This document shows, piece after piece, positions 26,868 through 34,879 of a stretch of 64,000 bases of DNA. Source of the DNA: Hymenobacter properus (GTDB lineage: Bacteria > Bacteroidota > Bacteroidia > Cytophagales > Hymenobacteraceae). The position numbers and the translations under genes are program-made. The stretch spans positions 620,001 through 684,000 of the forward strand of contig NZ_JADQDP010000002.1 in assembly GCF_015694735.1 (NCBI RefSeq), written 5' to 3'. The notes beneath the pieces are model-generated. The model saw nothing but the letters and a program-made list of their open reading frames with translations. It searched no databases and was not told where the DNA came from. The first letter of the stretch is position 1; each line of letters starts with the position of its first letter.

Positions 26868-28808
26868 ATGTCCAGATTCTCTCTACTGTTGCCTGCACTG
26901 TTGGTGCTGGCCGCCGCGGCCCGCGCCCAAGCGCCCAGCCAGGCTGTGGCGGAAATGAAAAAGCAGTACCCCGGCGAAAAAGCCGTGTACCTGGAAATGC
27001 GGCAGGACCTGACTGTGGAAATCCGCAACGACTCGGTGCAGGTGCTGGCCCGCCACCACGCCGATATGCTGCACCTGGATGAGCAGTCGGGCATGTACGC
27101 CGACGACCGGGTGTTCAGCTCGCACTTCAACCGCCTGCAGAAGCTGGAAGCCCGCACCATGGTGCCCAACGGCGAGAAATTCAAGACGGTGAAGGTGACG
27201 GATTTTAAAGACAAGTTCGAGATTCAGTCGGGCGTGTTTTTCGACGATACCCGCTCCACCTCGTTCTCGTTTCCGAACGTGACGCCCGGCGCCCGCACCA
27301 TCACCGACTACACCGTGCGCCATGTGGACGCGCGCTTCGTGATGCCGTTTTTCGTGGGTTCCTACGTGCCCGTGAAGCACGCGGAGCTGACCATTACGGC
27401 CCCCAAGGGCGTGGTGATTGGCTACAAGACCTTCCACGCCGAAAACACGCCCATCAAATACACCAAAGAGGAAAAAGGCAGCACCGTGGTGTACCGCTGG
27501 ACGGCCGACAACCTGCCCAGCCCTCCCCGCGAAGACGACGGCCCCGAGGCCAGCTACTACCTGCCGCACCTCGTGTTTTTCGTGCAGGAAGCCAACGTAA
27601 ACGGCCAGACGCGCAAGCTGCTGGCTGGCGTGCCCGAGCTTTATACCATGTACGCCGACTTCGTGCGCCGCATCGACCGGCAGCCCAGCCCGGCCCTGCA
27701 GCACCGCGTCGATTCGCTGGTGGCAGGTGCCACTTCGGAGGAAGAAAAAGTGCGTCGCATCTACTACTGGGTGCAGGACAACGTGAAGTACATCGCCTTC
27801 GAGCAGGGCCTGCGCGGCTTCATTCCGCACGATGCCGGCTTGGTGTACGCCCGCCGCTACGGCGACTGCAAGGACATGGCCAACCTCACCAACGAAATGC
27901 TGCACCTGGCCGGCGTGAAAAACGCCTACCTGACCTGGGTGGGCACCCGCGACTTGCCCTACAAGTATGCTGAACTGGCCACGCCGGGCGTGGATAACCA
28001 CATGATTGCCACCTACGAGCCCAAGCCGGGCCAGTACGTTTTCCTGGATGCTACCAGCAAGCACACGCCCTACGGCATGCCCTCGGCTATGATTCAGGGC
28101 AAGGAAGGCCTGCTCGGCATCGACCCCAAAAACAGCCTCGTGGTGCCCATCCCGACCATGGACAAGGCCCGCAGCGGCTTTGACGATGCTTCGGTGCTGA
28201 CACTGGACGGCACCACCCTGCGCGGCACCGGCAAGCTCAGCCTGGCCGGCTACAGCAAAGTCAACCACAGCTACGGCCTCGACGGGCTGGACCGCACTGC
28301 TGAGCCCAAGTACATCAAGGCCCTGCTGGAGCGCGGCAACAACAAGTTCTTCGTCGACAAATACAGCATTGCCAACCTCGACGCCCGCGACCAGCCGCTG
28401 AGCATCAGCTACGACTACCGCCTGCAGGACTACGTGCAGCAGGTAGACGACGAGGTGTACGTGAACCTGAGCCTGGAGCGCCCCTTCGCCACCGACCGCA
28501 TCGACTCGACCACCCGCAAGCTGCCGCGCTACAACGAATTCGCCCACACCGACCACACTCGCACCGAGTTGGTGGTGCCCGCCGGCTACGAGGTGAGCTA
28601 CCTGCCGCCCACGGTGCAGGCCCAGGGCGACGCCCTCGGCTTCAAGGTGAGCTACGAGCGCAAGGGCGACAAAATCATCCAGGACCGCGAGGTGTACGTG
28701 AACTACCTGCTGCTTCAGCCCAAGCAGTTCGGCAGTTGGAACGCGGTAGTGAACAAGCTCGGCACGGCTTATCGCGAAGTGGTGATTCTGAAAAAGAAAA
28801 AGACCTAG
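26868..28808 (+). CDS. DUF3857 protein with catalytic transglutaminase-like domain
   Basis: 646 residues with a signal peptide (MSRFSLLLPALLVLAAAARA). DUF3857 covers about residues 50-230 (LARHHADMLHLDEQ, FSFPNVTPGARTITDYTV). The transglutaminase-like core (about 270-400) retains the Cys-His-Asp triad: C334 in RYGDCKDMAN, H378 in VDNHMIATY and D394 in VFLDATSK. A DUF3858-like beta region ends the protein. Such proteins are common in Bacteroidota and probably act on envelope proteins or peptides. It lies 148 bases before a paralogue whose corresponding site is not catalytic, with a family B repeat between them. Confidence 0.85.
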   Translation: MSRFSLLLPALLVLAAAARAQAPSQAVAEMKKQYPGEKAVYLEMRQDLTVEIRNDSVQVLARHHADMLHLDEQSGMYADDRVFSSHFNRLQKLEARTMVPNGEKFKTVKVTDFKDKFEIQSGVFFDDTRSTSFSFPNVTPGARTITDYTVRHVDARFVMPFFVGSYVPVKHAELTITAPKGVVIGYKTFHAENTPIKYTKEEKGSTVVYRWTADNLPSPPREDDGPEASYYLPHLVFFVQEANVNGQTRKLLAGVPELYTMYADFVRRIDRQPSPALQHRVDSLVAGATSEEEKVRRIYYWVQDNVKYIAFEQGLRGFIPHDAGLVYARRYGDCKDMANLTNEMLHLAGVKNAYLTWVGTRDLPYKYAELATPGVDNHMIATYEPKPGQYVFLDATSKHTPYGMPSAMIQGKEGLLGIDPKNSLVVPIPTMDKARSGFDDASVLTLDGTTLRGTGKLSLAGYSKVNHSYGLDGLDRTAEPKYIKALLERGNNKFFVDKYSIANLDARDQPLSISYDYRLQDYVQQVDDEVYVNLSLERPFATDRIDSTTRKLPRYNEFAHTDHTRTELVVPAGYEVSYLPPTVQAQGDALGFKVSYERKGDKIIQDREVYVNYLLLQPKQFGSWNAVVNKLGTAYREVVILKKKKT

Positions 28809-28818
28809 CGGCACCGTT

Positions 28819-28918
28819 TGTCATCCTGAGCGCAGCGAAGGCCCTTCTCACGTTGGTAGCGGTAATGACTGCAAACTGTTCAAGCGTGAGAAGGTCCTTC
28901 GCTGCGCTCAGGATGACA
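28819..28918. repeat. Palindromic intergenic element, family B copy 2
   Basis: Ends are TGTCATCCTGAGCGCAGCG and CGCTGCGCTCAGGATGACA, perfectly complementary. Inner arms match GAAGG(C/A)CCTTCTCACG and its complement. It lies between the two DUF3857 genes. Confidence 0.9.
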
Positions 28919-28956
28919 GCCGATTATTGATTTAGAAAACAGATTGTAACCACTCT

Positions 28957-30933
28957 ATGCGTCCTCTCTTCCTCTTCCTTCTTCTGCTAACTGCCGCCGT
29001 CGCCCCGGCCCAAACCCTGCCGCCCGACCTCGTGCACGCCGGCTACAACTGGGACGTAGCCCGCAAGCAGCGCCTGCCTATCTCGACCGCCGAGGCCGAA
29101 CTGCCGGCCATCATTCTGCGCGATTTTACGAGCATAGAGTACTACTACGACAAGACGCGCAAGGACATGCGCCTGTTTGCAACCGAGCACCGCATTGTGC
29201 GCGTGAACTCGTCGGATGGCATCGAGCGCTTCAACAAGATTGTGGTGCCGGTGCTGGAAACGGGCGCGCCGGTGGACATCAAGGCTCGCACCATCAGTCC
29301 GCGCGGCGAGGTGCACGAGGTGAAAGCCGCCGACATGAAGGAGCTGAAGGACCAGGAAGGCGGCCGTGGCTTCCGCGTGTTTGCCGTAGACGGGGTGGAG
29401 AAGGGCAGCGAGGTAGAATACTTCTACACCCGTGAGCGGCGCTTCAACCACTTCGGCAGCGAGGTACTGCAAACTGATATTGCGGCCCGCGACGTGGTGT
29501 TTGAACTGATTTCGCCCGAAGCCCTGACCTTTGAAGCCCACGTGTACAACGGCCCGGCCGTGACCGTGGACACCACCATCGCCGGCCACAAGGCCCTGCG
29601 TCTCGCGCTGAAATCGGTGCCAGCCGTGCGCGAAGAGGCCTTTGCCAACGTGGCCGCCCAGCGCATGCGCGCCGAGTACAAGCTGGCCTACATTGCCAGC
29701 AAGGGCCAGGTGCGCCAGTTTACCTGGGCCGATGCCAGCCAGTACCTCTACCGCAGCATGACCGAGCTGAGCAAGGACGACGTGAAGGCTGTGGCCAAGG
29801 TGCTGGCCGCCGCTAAGCTGCCCACCAGCGGCGCACTGCCCGAGCGCATCATGGCCGCCGAAAACTACGTCAAGCTCAACTTCAACCTCGAAGAAGGCGC
29901 CAGTCCGGCCCTGAGCCAGGTGGTGGCCACCCACAACGCCCCCGAGGGCGGTTTCACGCACCTGCTGGCGGCCATCTACCGCACGCTGGGCATCGATTTT
30001 GAAGTGGTGGTGACGAGTGGCCGCGATGCTGCGCCCTTCGACGGCAGCTTCGATACCTGGAACTACCTCGACCATTTTGCGCTGTACTTCCCCGCTACTG
30101 GGCAGTACCTGGCCCCTGGCCGCCCCGAGTACCGCTACGGCATGCTGCCCGCCGATTGGACGGCTGGCTCCGGCTTGTTCATTAAGGGCGTGAAGCTGGG
30201 CAACATCGAGTCGGCCGTGGGCAAGGTAAAGGAAATTCCGGCCCTCAGCGCCGAGCAAAGCCCGCAGAACATCGACGCCACGGTGGTTTTTTCGCCCGAT
30301 TTGAGCAGCAGCACCGTGAAGCTGCGCCAAACGCTGGGCGGCTACCCGGCCCTGCAAATCCAGCCCTTCTGGGCCCTGATTCCAGAGGCCAAACGCACGG
30401 AACTTATGCAGCAGCTGCAGAAGGGCGTGGTGGCCGATGCGACCAACTTCCAGAAAATGACCGTGCAAAACGTGGAGCGCGGCGTGAACCCGCTCGACAA
30501 GCCGTTCATCATTGAAGGCCAGCTCGACTCGCCCTCGCTGCTCGACAAGGCCGGCCCGCGCTACCTCTTCAAAATCGGTACGCTGCTGGGCCCCCAAACC
30601 GAGCTTTACCAGAAAGAGGAGCGGCAGTTCGACGTAGAAAACGACAACAACCGCCGCTACCTGCGCACCATCCGCTTCGACGTGCCGGCCGGCTACACCG
30701 TGCGCAACCTCAACGACCTAAACGTGGACGTTAAAGCCGGCCCCGACGCCGCCAAGCCCGACTACGACTTTAAATCTTCCTACGTGCAGCAGGGCCAGAC
30801 CGTAATCGTGACAGTGGACGAAAACTACCGCCAAATCCGCTGGCCCAAAGCTGATTTCGAAGCCTTCCGCGCCGTAGTTAATGCCTCAGCTAACTGGAAC
30901 AAGGTGGTGCTAGTGCTCGACAAGAAAAGCTAG
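28957..30933 (+). CDS. DUF3857 protein with degenerate transglutaminase-like domain
   Basis: 658 residues with a short signal peptide (MRPLFLFLLLLTAAVAPAQ). The N-terminal DUF3857 domain (LFATEHRIVRVNSSDGIERFN, FAVDGVEKGSEVEYFYTRE) matches the preceding gene. In the transglutaminase-fold region the site equivalent to RYGDCKDM reads HNAPEGGFTHLL, with no cysteine, and the aspartate position reads YLAPGRP; only the histidine in NYLDHFALYF is retained. The protein is therefore probably not an enzyme of that type and may be a binding or regulatory partner of its catalytic neighbour. Its C-terminal beta-rich region (residues ~530-658) remains normal. Confidence 0.8.
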   Translation: MRPLFLFLLLLTAAVAPAQTLPPDLVHAGYNWDVARKQRLPISTAEAELPAIILRDFTSIEYYYDKTRKDMRLFATEHRIVRVNSSDGIERFNKIVVPVLETGAPVDIKARTISPRGEVHEVKAADMKELKDQEGGRGFRVFAVDGVEKGSEVEYFYTRERRFNHFGSEVLQTDIAARDVVFELISPEALTFEAHVYNGPAVTVDTTIAGHKALRLALKSVPAVREEAFANVAAQRMRAEYKLAYIASKGQVRQFTWADASQYLYRSMTELSKDDVKAVAKVLAAAKLPTSGALPERIMAAENYVKLNFNLEEGASPALSQVVATHNAPEGGFTHLLAAIYRTLGIDFEVVVTSGRDAAPFDGSFDTWNYLDHFALYFPATGQYLAPGRPEYRYGMLPADWTAGSGLFIKGVKLGNIESAVGKVKEIPALSAEQSPQNIDATVVFSPDLSSSTVKLRQTLGGYPALQIQPFWALIPEAKRTELMQQLQKGVVADATNFQKMTVQNVERGVNPLDKPFIIEGQLDSPSLLDKAGPRYLFKIGTLLGPQTELYQKEERQFDVENDNNRRYLRTIRFDVPAGYTVRNLNDLNVDVKAGPDAAKPDYDFKSSYVQQGQTVIVTVDENYRQIRWPKADFEAFRAVVNASANWNKVVLVLDKKS

Positions 30934-30946
30934 CAACTGCCCGTCC

Positions 30947-31123
30947 TGTCATTGCGAGCGGAACGTAGCGGAGCGCGGCAATCCGTCCTCTCATCGCGAC
31001 CAGCCTTGAGAAGTGATAAAGCCAATTAAAAAGCCCCGGCACTGCGTAGTGTCGGGGCTTTCTGGCAAAAGAACGTGTCTGGTGTTGACAGGACGGATTG
31101 CTTCGCTGCGCTCGCAATGACAA
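30947..31123. repeat. Family C intergenic element, copy 1 (reverse orientation), with internal terminator
   Basis: About 177 bases with inverted ends TGTCATTGCGAGCG and CGCTCGCAATGACA. The reverse complement of this copy closely matches copy 3 at 44658, including CAGACACGTTCTTTT and CCAGAAAGCCCCG. The centre (31028-31063) is a terminator-like hairpin AAAGCCCCGGCACT / AGTGTCGGGGCTTT. It separates the DUF3857 and DUF4442 genes. Confidence 0.85.
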
Positions 31124-31128
31124 AACCG

Positions 31129-31136
31129 TAACTTCG
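31129..31136 (+). promoter_or_regulatory. Near-consensus -7 box TAACTTCG before the DUF4442 gene
   Basis: One mismatch to TAnnTTTG, four bases before ATG 31141. The spacing matches that at deoC and the amylase gene, suggesting a nearly leaderless mRNA. Confidence 0.4.
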
Positions 31137-31140
31137 CTCC

Positions 31141-31638
31141 ATGCCGATTCCCGCCGATACCCCGCAAGCCGCCGCCTTCCGCCGCCAGGTGCTCAACCCC
31201 ATGAAGCTGCGGCTATTCCTGCTGCGAAAGCTGCCTATGGCCTGGCTGGCGGGCCTGCGTCTCACGTCACTCACACCAGAGGCGGCCACTGTCACCATTC
31301 GCTACAAGTACCTCACACAAAACCCATTTCGCAGCATCTATTTCGCCTGCCTGGCGATGGCGGCGGAGCTGGCCAGCGGCATTCAAGCCATGATGCATGT
31401 ACAGGCCGGCAGCCCGGTTTCGATGCTGGTGGTGGGGCTGCAGGGCGATTTCAAGAAGAAAGCGGTGGGCCTGATTTCCTTCACTTGCCCCGACGGCCCG
31501 CGCATTGCGCAAGCTGTGGCCGAGAGCCGTGCTACTGGCGAAGGCCGCACTGTAGAATGCACCAGCACTGGCACCGATGAAGCCGGCGACGTAGTGGCCG
31601 TGTTCCGGCTCACCTGGTCGTTTCGGGCAAAGCGGTAA
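31141..31638 (+). CDS. DUF4442 (hotdog-fold thioesterase-like) protein
   Basis: 165 residues. The order of segments MKLRLFLLRKLPMAWLAGLR, VTIRYKYLTQNPFRSIYFA and CLAMAAELASGIQAMM matches DUF4442, a hotdog-fold family related to PaaI thioesterases. The helix-following asparagine in LTQNPFRS is the family's conserved active-site-region motif. Cytosolic, with no signal peptide (an N-terminal hydrophobic stretch is part of the fold). It is flanked on both sides by family C elements. Acyl-CoA hydrolysis is an inference from the fold only. Confidence 0.75.
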   Translation: MPIPADTPQAAAFRRQVLNPMKLRLFLLRKLPMAWLAGLRLTSLTPEAATVTIRYKYLTQNPFRSIYFACLAMAAELASGIQAMMHVQAGSPVSMLVVGLQGDFKKKAVGLISFTCPDGPRIAQAVAESRATGEGRTVECTSTGTDEAGDVVAVFRLTWSFRAKR

Positions 31639-31649
31639 GGTGCCGGGAC

Positions 31650-31825
31650 TGTCATTGCGAGGCGCAGCCGAAGCAATCCGTCCTGTCAAAATCAGACCCT
31701 TAATAATGTGAAAAGCCCCGGTACCGCAGTGGTACCGGGGCTTTTCTAATTTAGGCTTTGTCACATTACTAAGCTGGTCGCGGCTAAGAGGACGGATTGC
31801 CACGGCCTGCGGCCTCGCAATGACA
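31650..31825. repeat. Family C intergenic element, copy 2, with internal terminator
   Basis: Ends CTGTCATTGCGAGG and CCTCGCAATGACAG. The centre is a perfect 15-bp terminator hairpin AAAAGCCCCGGTACC / GGTACCGGGGCTTTT (31711-31745). TAATGTG and CACATTA flank that hairpin as a second inverted pair. It lies in the convergent gap between the DUF4442 and DAC genes, and the hairpin can serve both. Confidence 0.85.
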
Positions 31826-31841
31826 GGCGGGGTTGCCTGTC

Positions 31842-33344
31842 TTACTCCTTCTCCGACGTAATCACGTCCACCAGCCCATCCTCACTCACCACGATGGCGA
31901 TGCACGGGTGCTCCGAGCTTTCCACGTAGCGCAGGGCCGAGTTGTAGCGGGCGCCGCGGGTGCCGTCGCCCCGGCCGGAGGCGCGCCCGTCGAGGATGAC
32001 GCCAATGGAGTAGCAGTAGCCCTCGGGGTCGAGCAGCACAGCGCCGTCGATGCTGGTGACGAGGCGGGTGATAAGCGGCGTGAGCGGCACGGGTTCGATG
32101 AGCGTGCACTGCAGCTTGAGGCGGTCGGCTTCGGCCAGGGCCTCGGTGGTGATGACGAGCAGTGTGCCGTGGGGCTGGCGGCTGGCTTCGAGCACCACGT
32201 CCCAGAGGCGTTCCACCTTGACGTGGTCGGTGAGGGCGAAAGTGCGCTTGAGGGCCTTGCGGAAGCCCGTGCGATTGAGGCGGGTGTGGGGCAGGCCGGG
32301 CAGGCCGTAGTGCGAGCGCAGCAGCACGTGGCCGGCGTGCTGCAATTCCCAGGCGTAGTGCGTCACGAAGCTGATGACGAACAGGTCTTCGCGCTCGGCG
32401 TCGTAGTGACCCACTTGGCGGCCCAGGGCGTACACGCTGTTTCCATCGGCCAGCAGGTGCACATCAGGCGTTGTCATCTCCAGCAGCTTGCGTACGGCGC
32501 GGAAGTCGGTGAGGTCGGTGGGGCAGGTGAGGGCGAAAATTTCCTGCAGGTTGGGGTGGCCGCGGCGGGCCAGCAGCAACTTGCCCACACCCTCGGCGCC
32601 TTCGTAGCGCAGGCTGCTGATGGTGTTGCAGGTGCTGAACAGCTGCGTCACGGCCGGGTCGAGGCCCAGGGCCTGGGCGGGCGTGTCCATCAGGGCCCGG
32701 CCGGCGCTGCGCAGCAGTTCCTCGCTCTCGCGGGGCCGCACGAAGAAGCCCATGCCGGCGGCCGCTTCTTTCAGCGCCTTCACGGTTTCGTCGTTGAAGC
32801 GGTGCATGGCGGCCACCAGCAGCGAGGGCGCCAGTGGCCGGCCGCTGGTGTAGTAGCGGTGCGGGCGCAGCGACGGGTAGGCTCGCAGCGGCTTGCGCTG
32901 CATGCGCAGCACCGTCACCACAAAGTGGCCGTGCATCTCCACGGGCCAGCCGGCGAAGTGCTGGTGCGGCGCATTCTCGTCCAACTGGTCCAGCGTTTCC
33001 TGCACGGCCTCGCGGATGCCAATTACCTCGTGCTTGCGGCGTACCATGTCGGCCGTTACGTCGTTGTTTTCGACGTAGGGCGGGGGCGTGGTAAGCTGAA
33101 TGACTTTGCCCCGCGCCACGGCCCCGTCGAAGGGCTCGCTGGGCAGGCCGCAGTCCTCGGGCTCCAGGCAGCGGGCGCACTGCGTGGGGTCGGCGGGCAG
33201 GGCCAGCAGCAGCACATACGGCTTCAGGTCGTCGTCGAGAAAATCGAACAGGTCATTCGCCAGGCTTTGGGCGGCTTCACGGTAGCGGGTTTGGTGGGCC
33301 CAGAGCAGGGTGGGAGAGGTGGCGAGAATGAGGGAGGGAATCAT
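31842..33344 (-). CDS. Probable DisA_N/DAC-type nucleotide cyclase with N-terminal DACNV-like sensor domain
   Basis: 500 residues from ATG 33344 (a TTG at 33383 adds a short, unlikely extension). The C-terminal ~115 residues fit the diadenylate cyclase fold: DGAVLLDPEGYCYSIGVILDG (DGA at 433-435), then GTRGARYNSA (461-470), then IAIVVSEDGLVDVI. The spacing matches the DGA...GTRHRAA pair of c-di-AMP synthases, but the RHR motif reads RYN here. The N-terminal ~380 residues, including LRPHRYYTSGRPLAPSLL and TCNTISSLRYEGAEG, resemble the Bacteroidota DACNV sensor region. No membrane segment or signal peptide is evident. Whether it makes c-di-AMP or another product is open. Confidence 0.7.
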   Translation of the reverse strand: MIPSLILATSPTLLWAHQTRYREAAQSLANDLFDFLDDDLKPYVLLLALPADPTQCARCLEPEDCGLPSEPFDGAVARGKVIQLTTPPPYVENNDVTADMVRRKHEVIGIREAVQETLDQLDENAPHQHFAGWPVEMHGHFVVTVLRMQRKPLRAYPSLRPHRYYTSGRPLAPSLLVAAMHRFNDETVKALKEAAAGMGFFVRPRESEELLRSAGRALMDTPAQALGLDPAVTQLFSTCNTISSLRYEGAEGVGKLLLARRGHPNLQEIFALTCPTDLTDFRAVRKLLEMTTPDVHLLADGNSVYALGRQVGHYDAEREDLFVISFVTHYAWELQHAGHVLLRSHYGLPGLPHTRLNRTGFRKALKRTFALTDHVKVERLWDVVLEASRQPHGTLLVITTEALAEADRLKLQCTLIEPVPLTPLITRLVTSIDGAVLLDPEGYCYSIGVILDGRASGRGDGTRGARYNSALRYVESSEHPCIAIVVSEDGLVDVITSEKE

Positions 33345-33432
33345 GAGAACAGCGTAAAAAGATGGCGCAATATCCCTCCCCAAGACCCCACCAGTCGGGG
33401 GCTGCTCAGGAAGAACTTATCAAACCACCAGC

Positions 33433-34245
33433 TTATAACTGGAATAAAACAGGCAAAAGCATCTTTTGCTTTATCGGCTTGCCCTGAAAAATGGCGGGCT
33501 CCCATTTAGGTGCGGCTTTGATAAGGCGCAGGGCTTCCTCGTCGAGGCCGGAGCCCAGGCGCCGGGCCACGCGCACGTCGGTAAGGCTGCCGTCGGGCTG
33601 CACCATGAATTCCACCATCACCTTGCCCTGAATCTTGCGCTGCTTGGCCAGCAGGGGGTATTTCTGGTTTTTCTCAATCCAGTCGAAGAAGGCCTGGGTG
33701 CCGCCCACGGGTTGGGTGGGGCGGTCGGGGGCCACCACGGGCCGCACATTGGGATTGGCCGAAGCCGCAATGTCGGCCGCGGGCGTGAGGATGGGCCGCT
33801 CCTTGCCCGGCGTGCCCACCGTGACGGTGCTGCCCGGCGACATCACGAACGACACGGGCACCACCACGCGCTGGCGCACCACTTCGTTGCGGTGGTGGCG
33901 GGCCGGCGTCCACTTCGGGGCGCTCTTGATGAGGCGGATGGCCTCGGCATCAAGCTCCGGCGACAGCGGGTTTTCCACTTTCACCTCGTTCACGGTGCCG
34001 GTTTTCTCCACGATAAAACTCACCTTCACCGTGCCCTGAATGCCCTTTTGCATGGCACTGGCGGGGTATTTCTGGTGGTCGGCCAGAAACTGGGCGTAGC
34101 GCTCGGTGCCGCCGATGGGCACGGCCGGCTGGGCCACCGAGTCGTACACGGTGCCGCTGGCGGGCTTGGGCGGCATTTTGAGCTTTTGAGCCTGGGCGCC
34201 GAAGCCAAGGGCGCAGGAGAGCAGTAGAGGAAGGAGGATTTTCAT
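33433..34245 (-). CDS. Exported protein with two tandem TonB C-terminal domains
   Basis: 270 residues from ATG 34245, where a signal peptide begins (MKILLPLLLSCALGFGAQAQ). Two TonB_C domains follow: about residues 48-128 (YPASAMQKGIQGTVKVSFIV ... EAIRLIKSAPKWTPAR) and 185-270 (YPLLAKQRKIQGKVMVEFMV ... EALRLIKAAPKWEPA). The usual TonB membrane anchor and proline-rich spacer are absent, so it cannot act as a canonical TonB energiser. Free periplasmic TonB_C proteins are frequent in Bacteroidota; the two domains, about 45% alike by eye, come from a duplication. Its partner is unknown. Confidence 0.82.
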   Translation of the reverse strand: MKILLPLLLSCALGFGAQAQKLKMPPKPASGTVYDSVAQPAVPIGGTERYAQFLADHQKYPASAMQKGIQGTVKVSFIVEKTGTVNEVKVENPLSPELDAEAIRLIKSAPKWTPARHHRNEVVRQRVVVPVSFVMSPGSTVTVGTPGKERPILTPAADIAASANPNVRPVVAPDRPTQPVGGTQAFFDWIEKNQKYPLLAKQRKIQGKVMVEFMVQPDGSLTDVRVARRLGSGLDEEALRLIKAAPKWEPAIFQGKPIKQKMLLPVLFQL

Positions 34246-34400
34246 GCGGTTAGCTAAATAAATTCGTCGGGGATGTGTGCAAATAACGGTACTTGGAACA
34301 CAGCCCACTGAAAAAACCTTGCCAGCCGGAGCCGTTAAATGGGCTGACGTGCGGCCCGGCGTTTTACTTTCGCCCTGTCGCACCAAATTTTACTTTTCGC

Positions 34401-34820
34401 ATGGCCGAGTCCGCCGCCACCTCCCGCGCCCCCGAGCCCGTGGGCGCCTACCCCTACACCCGCCGCGTGGGCAACCTGCTGTTTCTCTCGGGCGTGGGCC
34501 CGCGCCAGCGCGGCCAGAAGGCCATCCCCGGCGTCGAGGTCGACGAAGACGGCAACATCCTGCAATACGATTTCGAAAGCCAGTGCCACGCCGTGTTCCA
34601 GAACGTGCGCTACATTCTGGAAGAAGCCGGCGCCAAGTGGGACGACCTCGTAGACGTGACCGTGTTTCTGACCAATATGAAGGACGACTTTCCGGTGTAC
34701 AACCGCCTCTACGCCGAGTACTTCGCCACGGCCCAGCCCTGCCGCACCACCCTCGAAATCAATTGCCTGCCTACGCCCATTGCCATCGAGCTGAAGTGTA
34801 TCGCGGCCTTGTCGAACTAG
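34401..34820 (+). CDS. RidA/YjgF/Rid-family imine deaminase
   Basis: 139 residues from ATG 34401; upstream in-frame codons from 34293 precede the apparent promoter region (TACTTTCG) and look non-coding. RidA proteins hydrolyse reactive enamine/imine intermediates to ketones and ammonia in the cytosol. Motifs: GNLLFLSGVGPRQ, CHAVFQNVRYILEEAGAKWDDLVDVTVFLTNM, and the active-site arginine in CRTTLEIN followed by LPTPIAIELKCIA. The internal GVEVDEDGNIL suggests the 2-aminomuconate deaminase-like subgroup, but there are no tryptophan or aminomuconate genes around, so the substrate is left open. Confidence 0.85.
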   Translation: MAESAATSRAPEPVGAYPYTRRVGNLLFLSGVGPRQRGQKAIPGVEVDEDGNILQYDFESQCHAVFQNVRYILEEAGAKWDDLVDVTVFLTNMKDDFPVYNRLYAEYFATAQPCRTTLEINCLPTPIAIELKCIAALSN

Positions 34821-34879
34821 CGGGTATCGAACAGGGGAAGCACAACCACGAGCGTCCTTTTTAGGTTAAAGCCGGTCAT

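Noticed and set aside
26883..28814. Minus-strand open frame of 643 codons antisense to the DUF3857 transglutaminase gene
   Set aside because: Third-position GC bias creates long antisense frames; no family motif or start signal is present.
31833..33509. Plus-strand open frame of 558 codons antisense to the DAC gene
   Set aside because: It mirrors the coding strand of a clear DAC protein, has no domain features and is Gln/His/Ala-rich as antisense frames in GC-rich DNA are.
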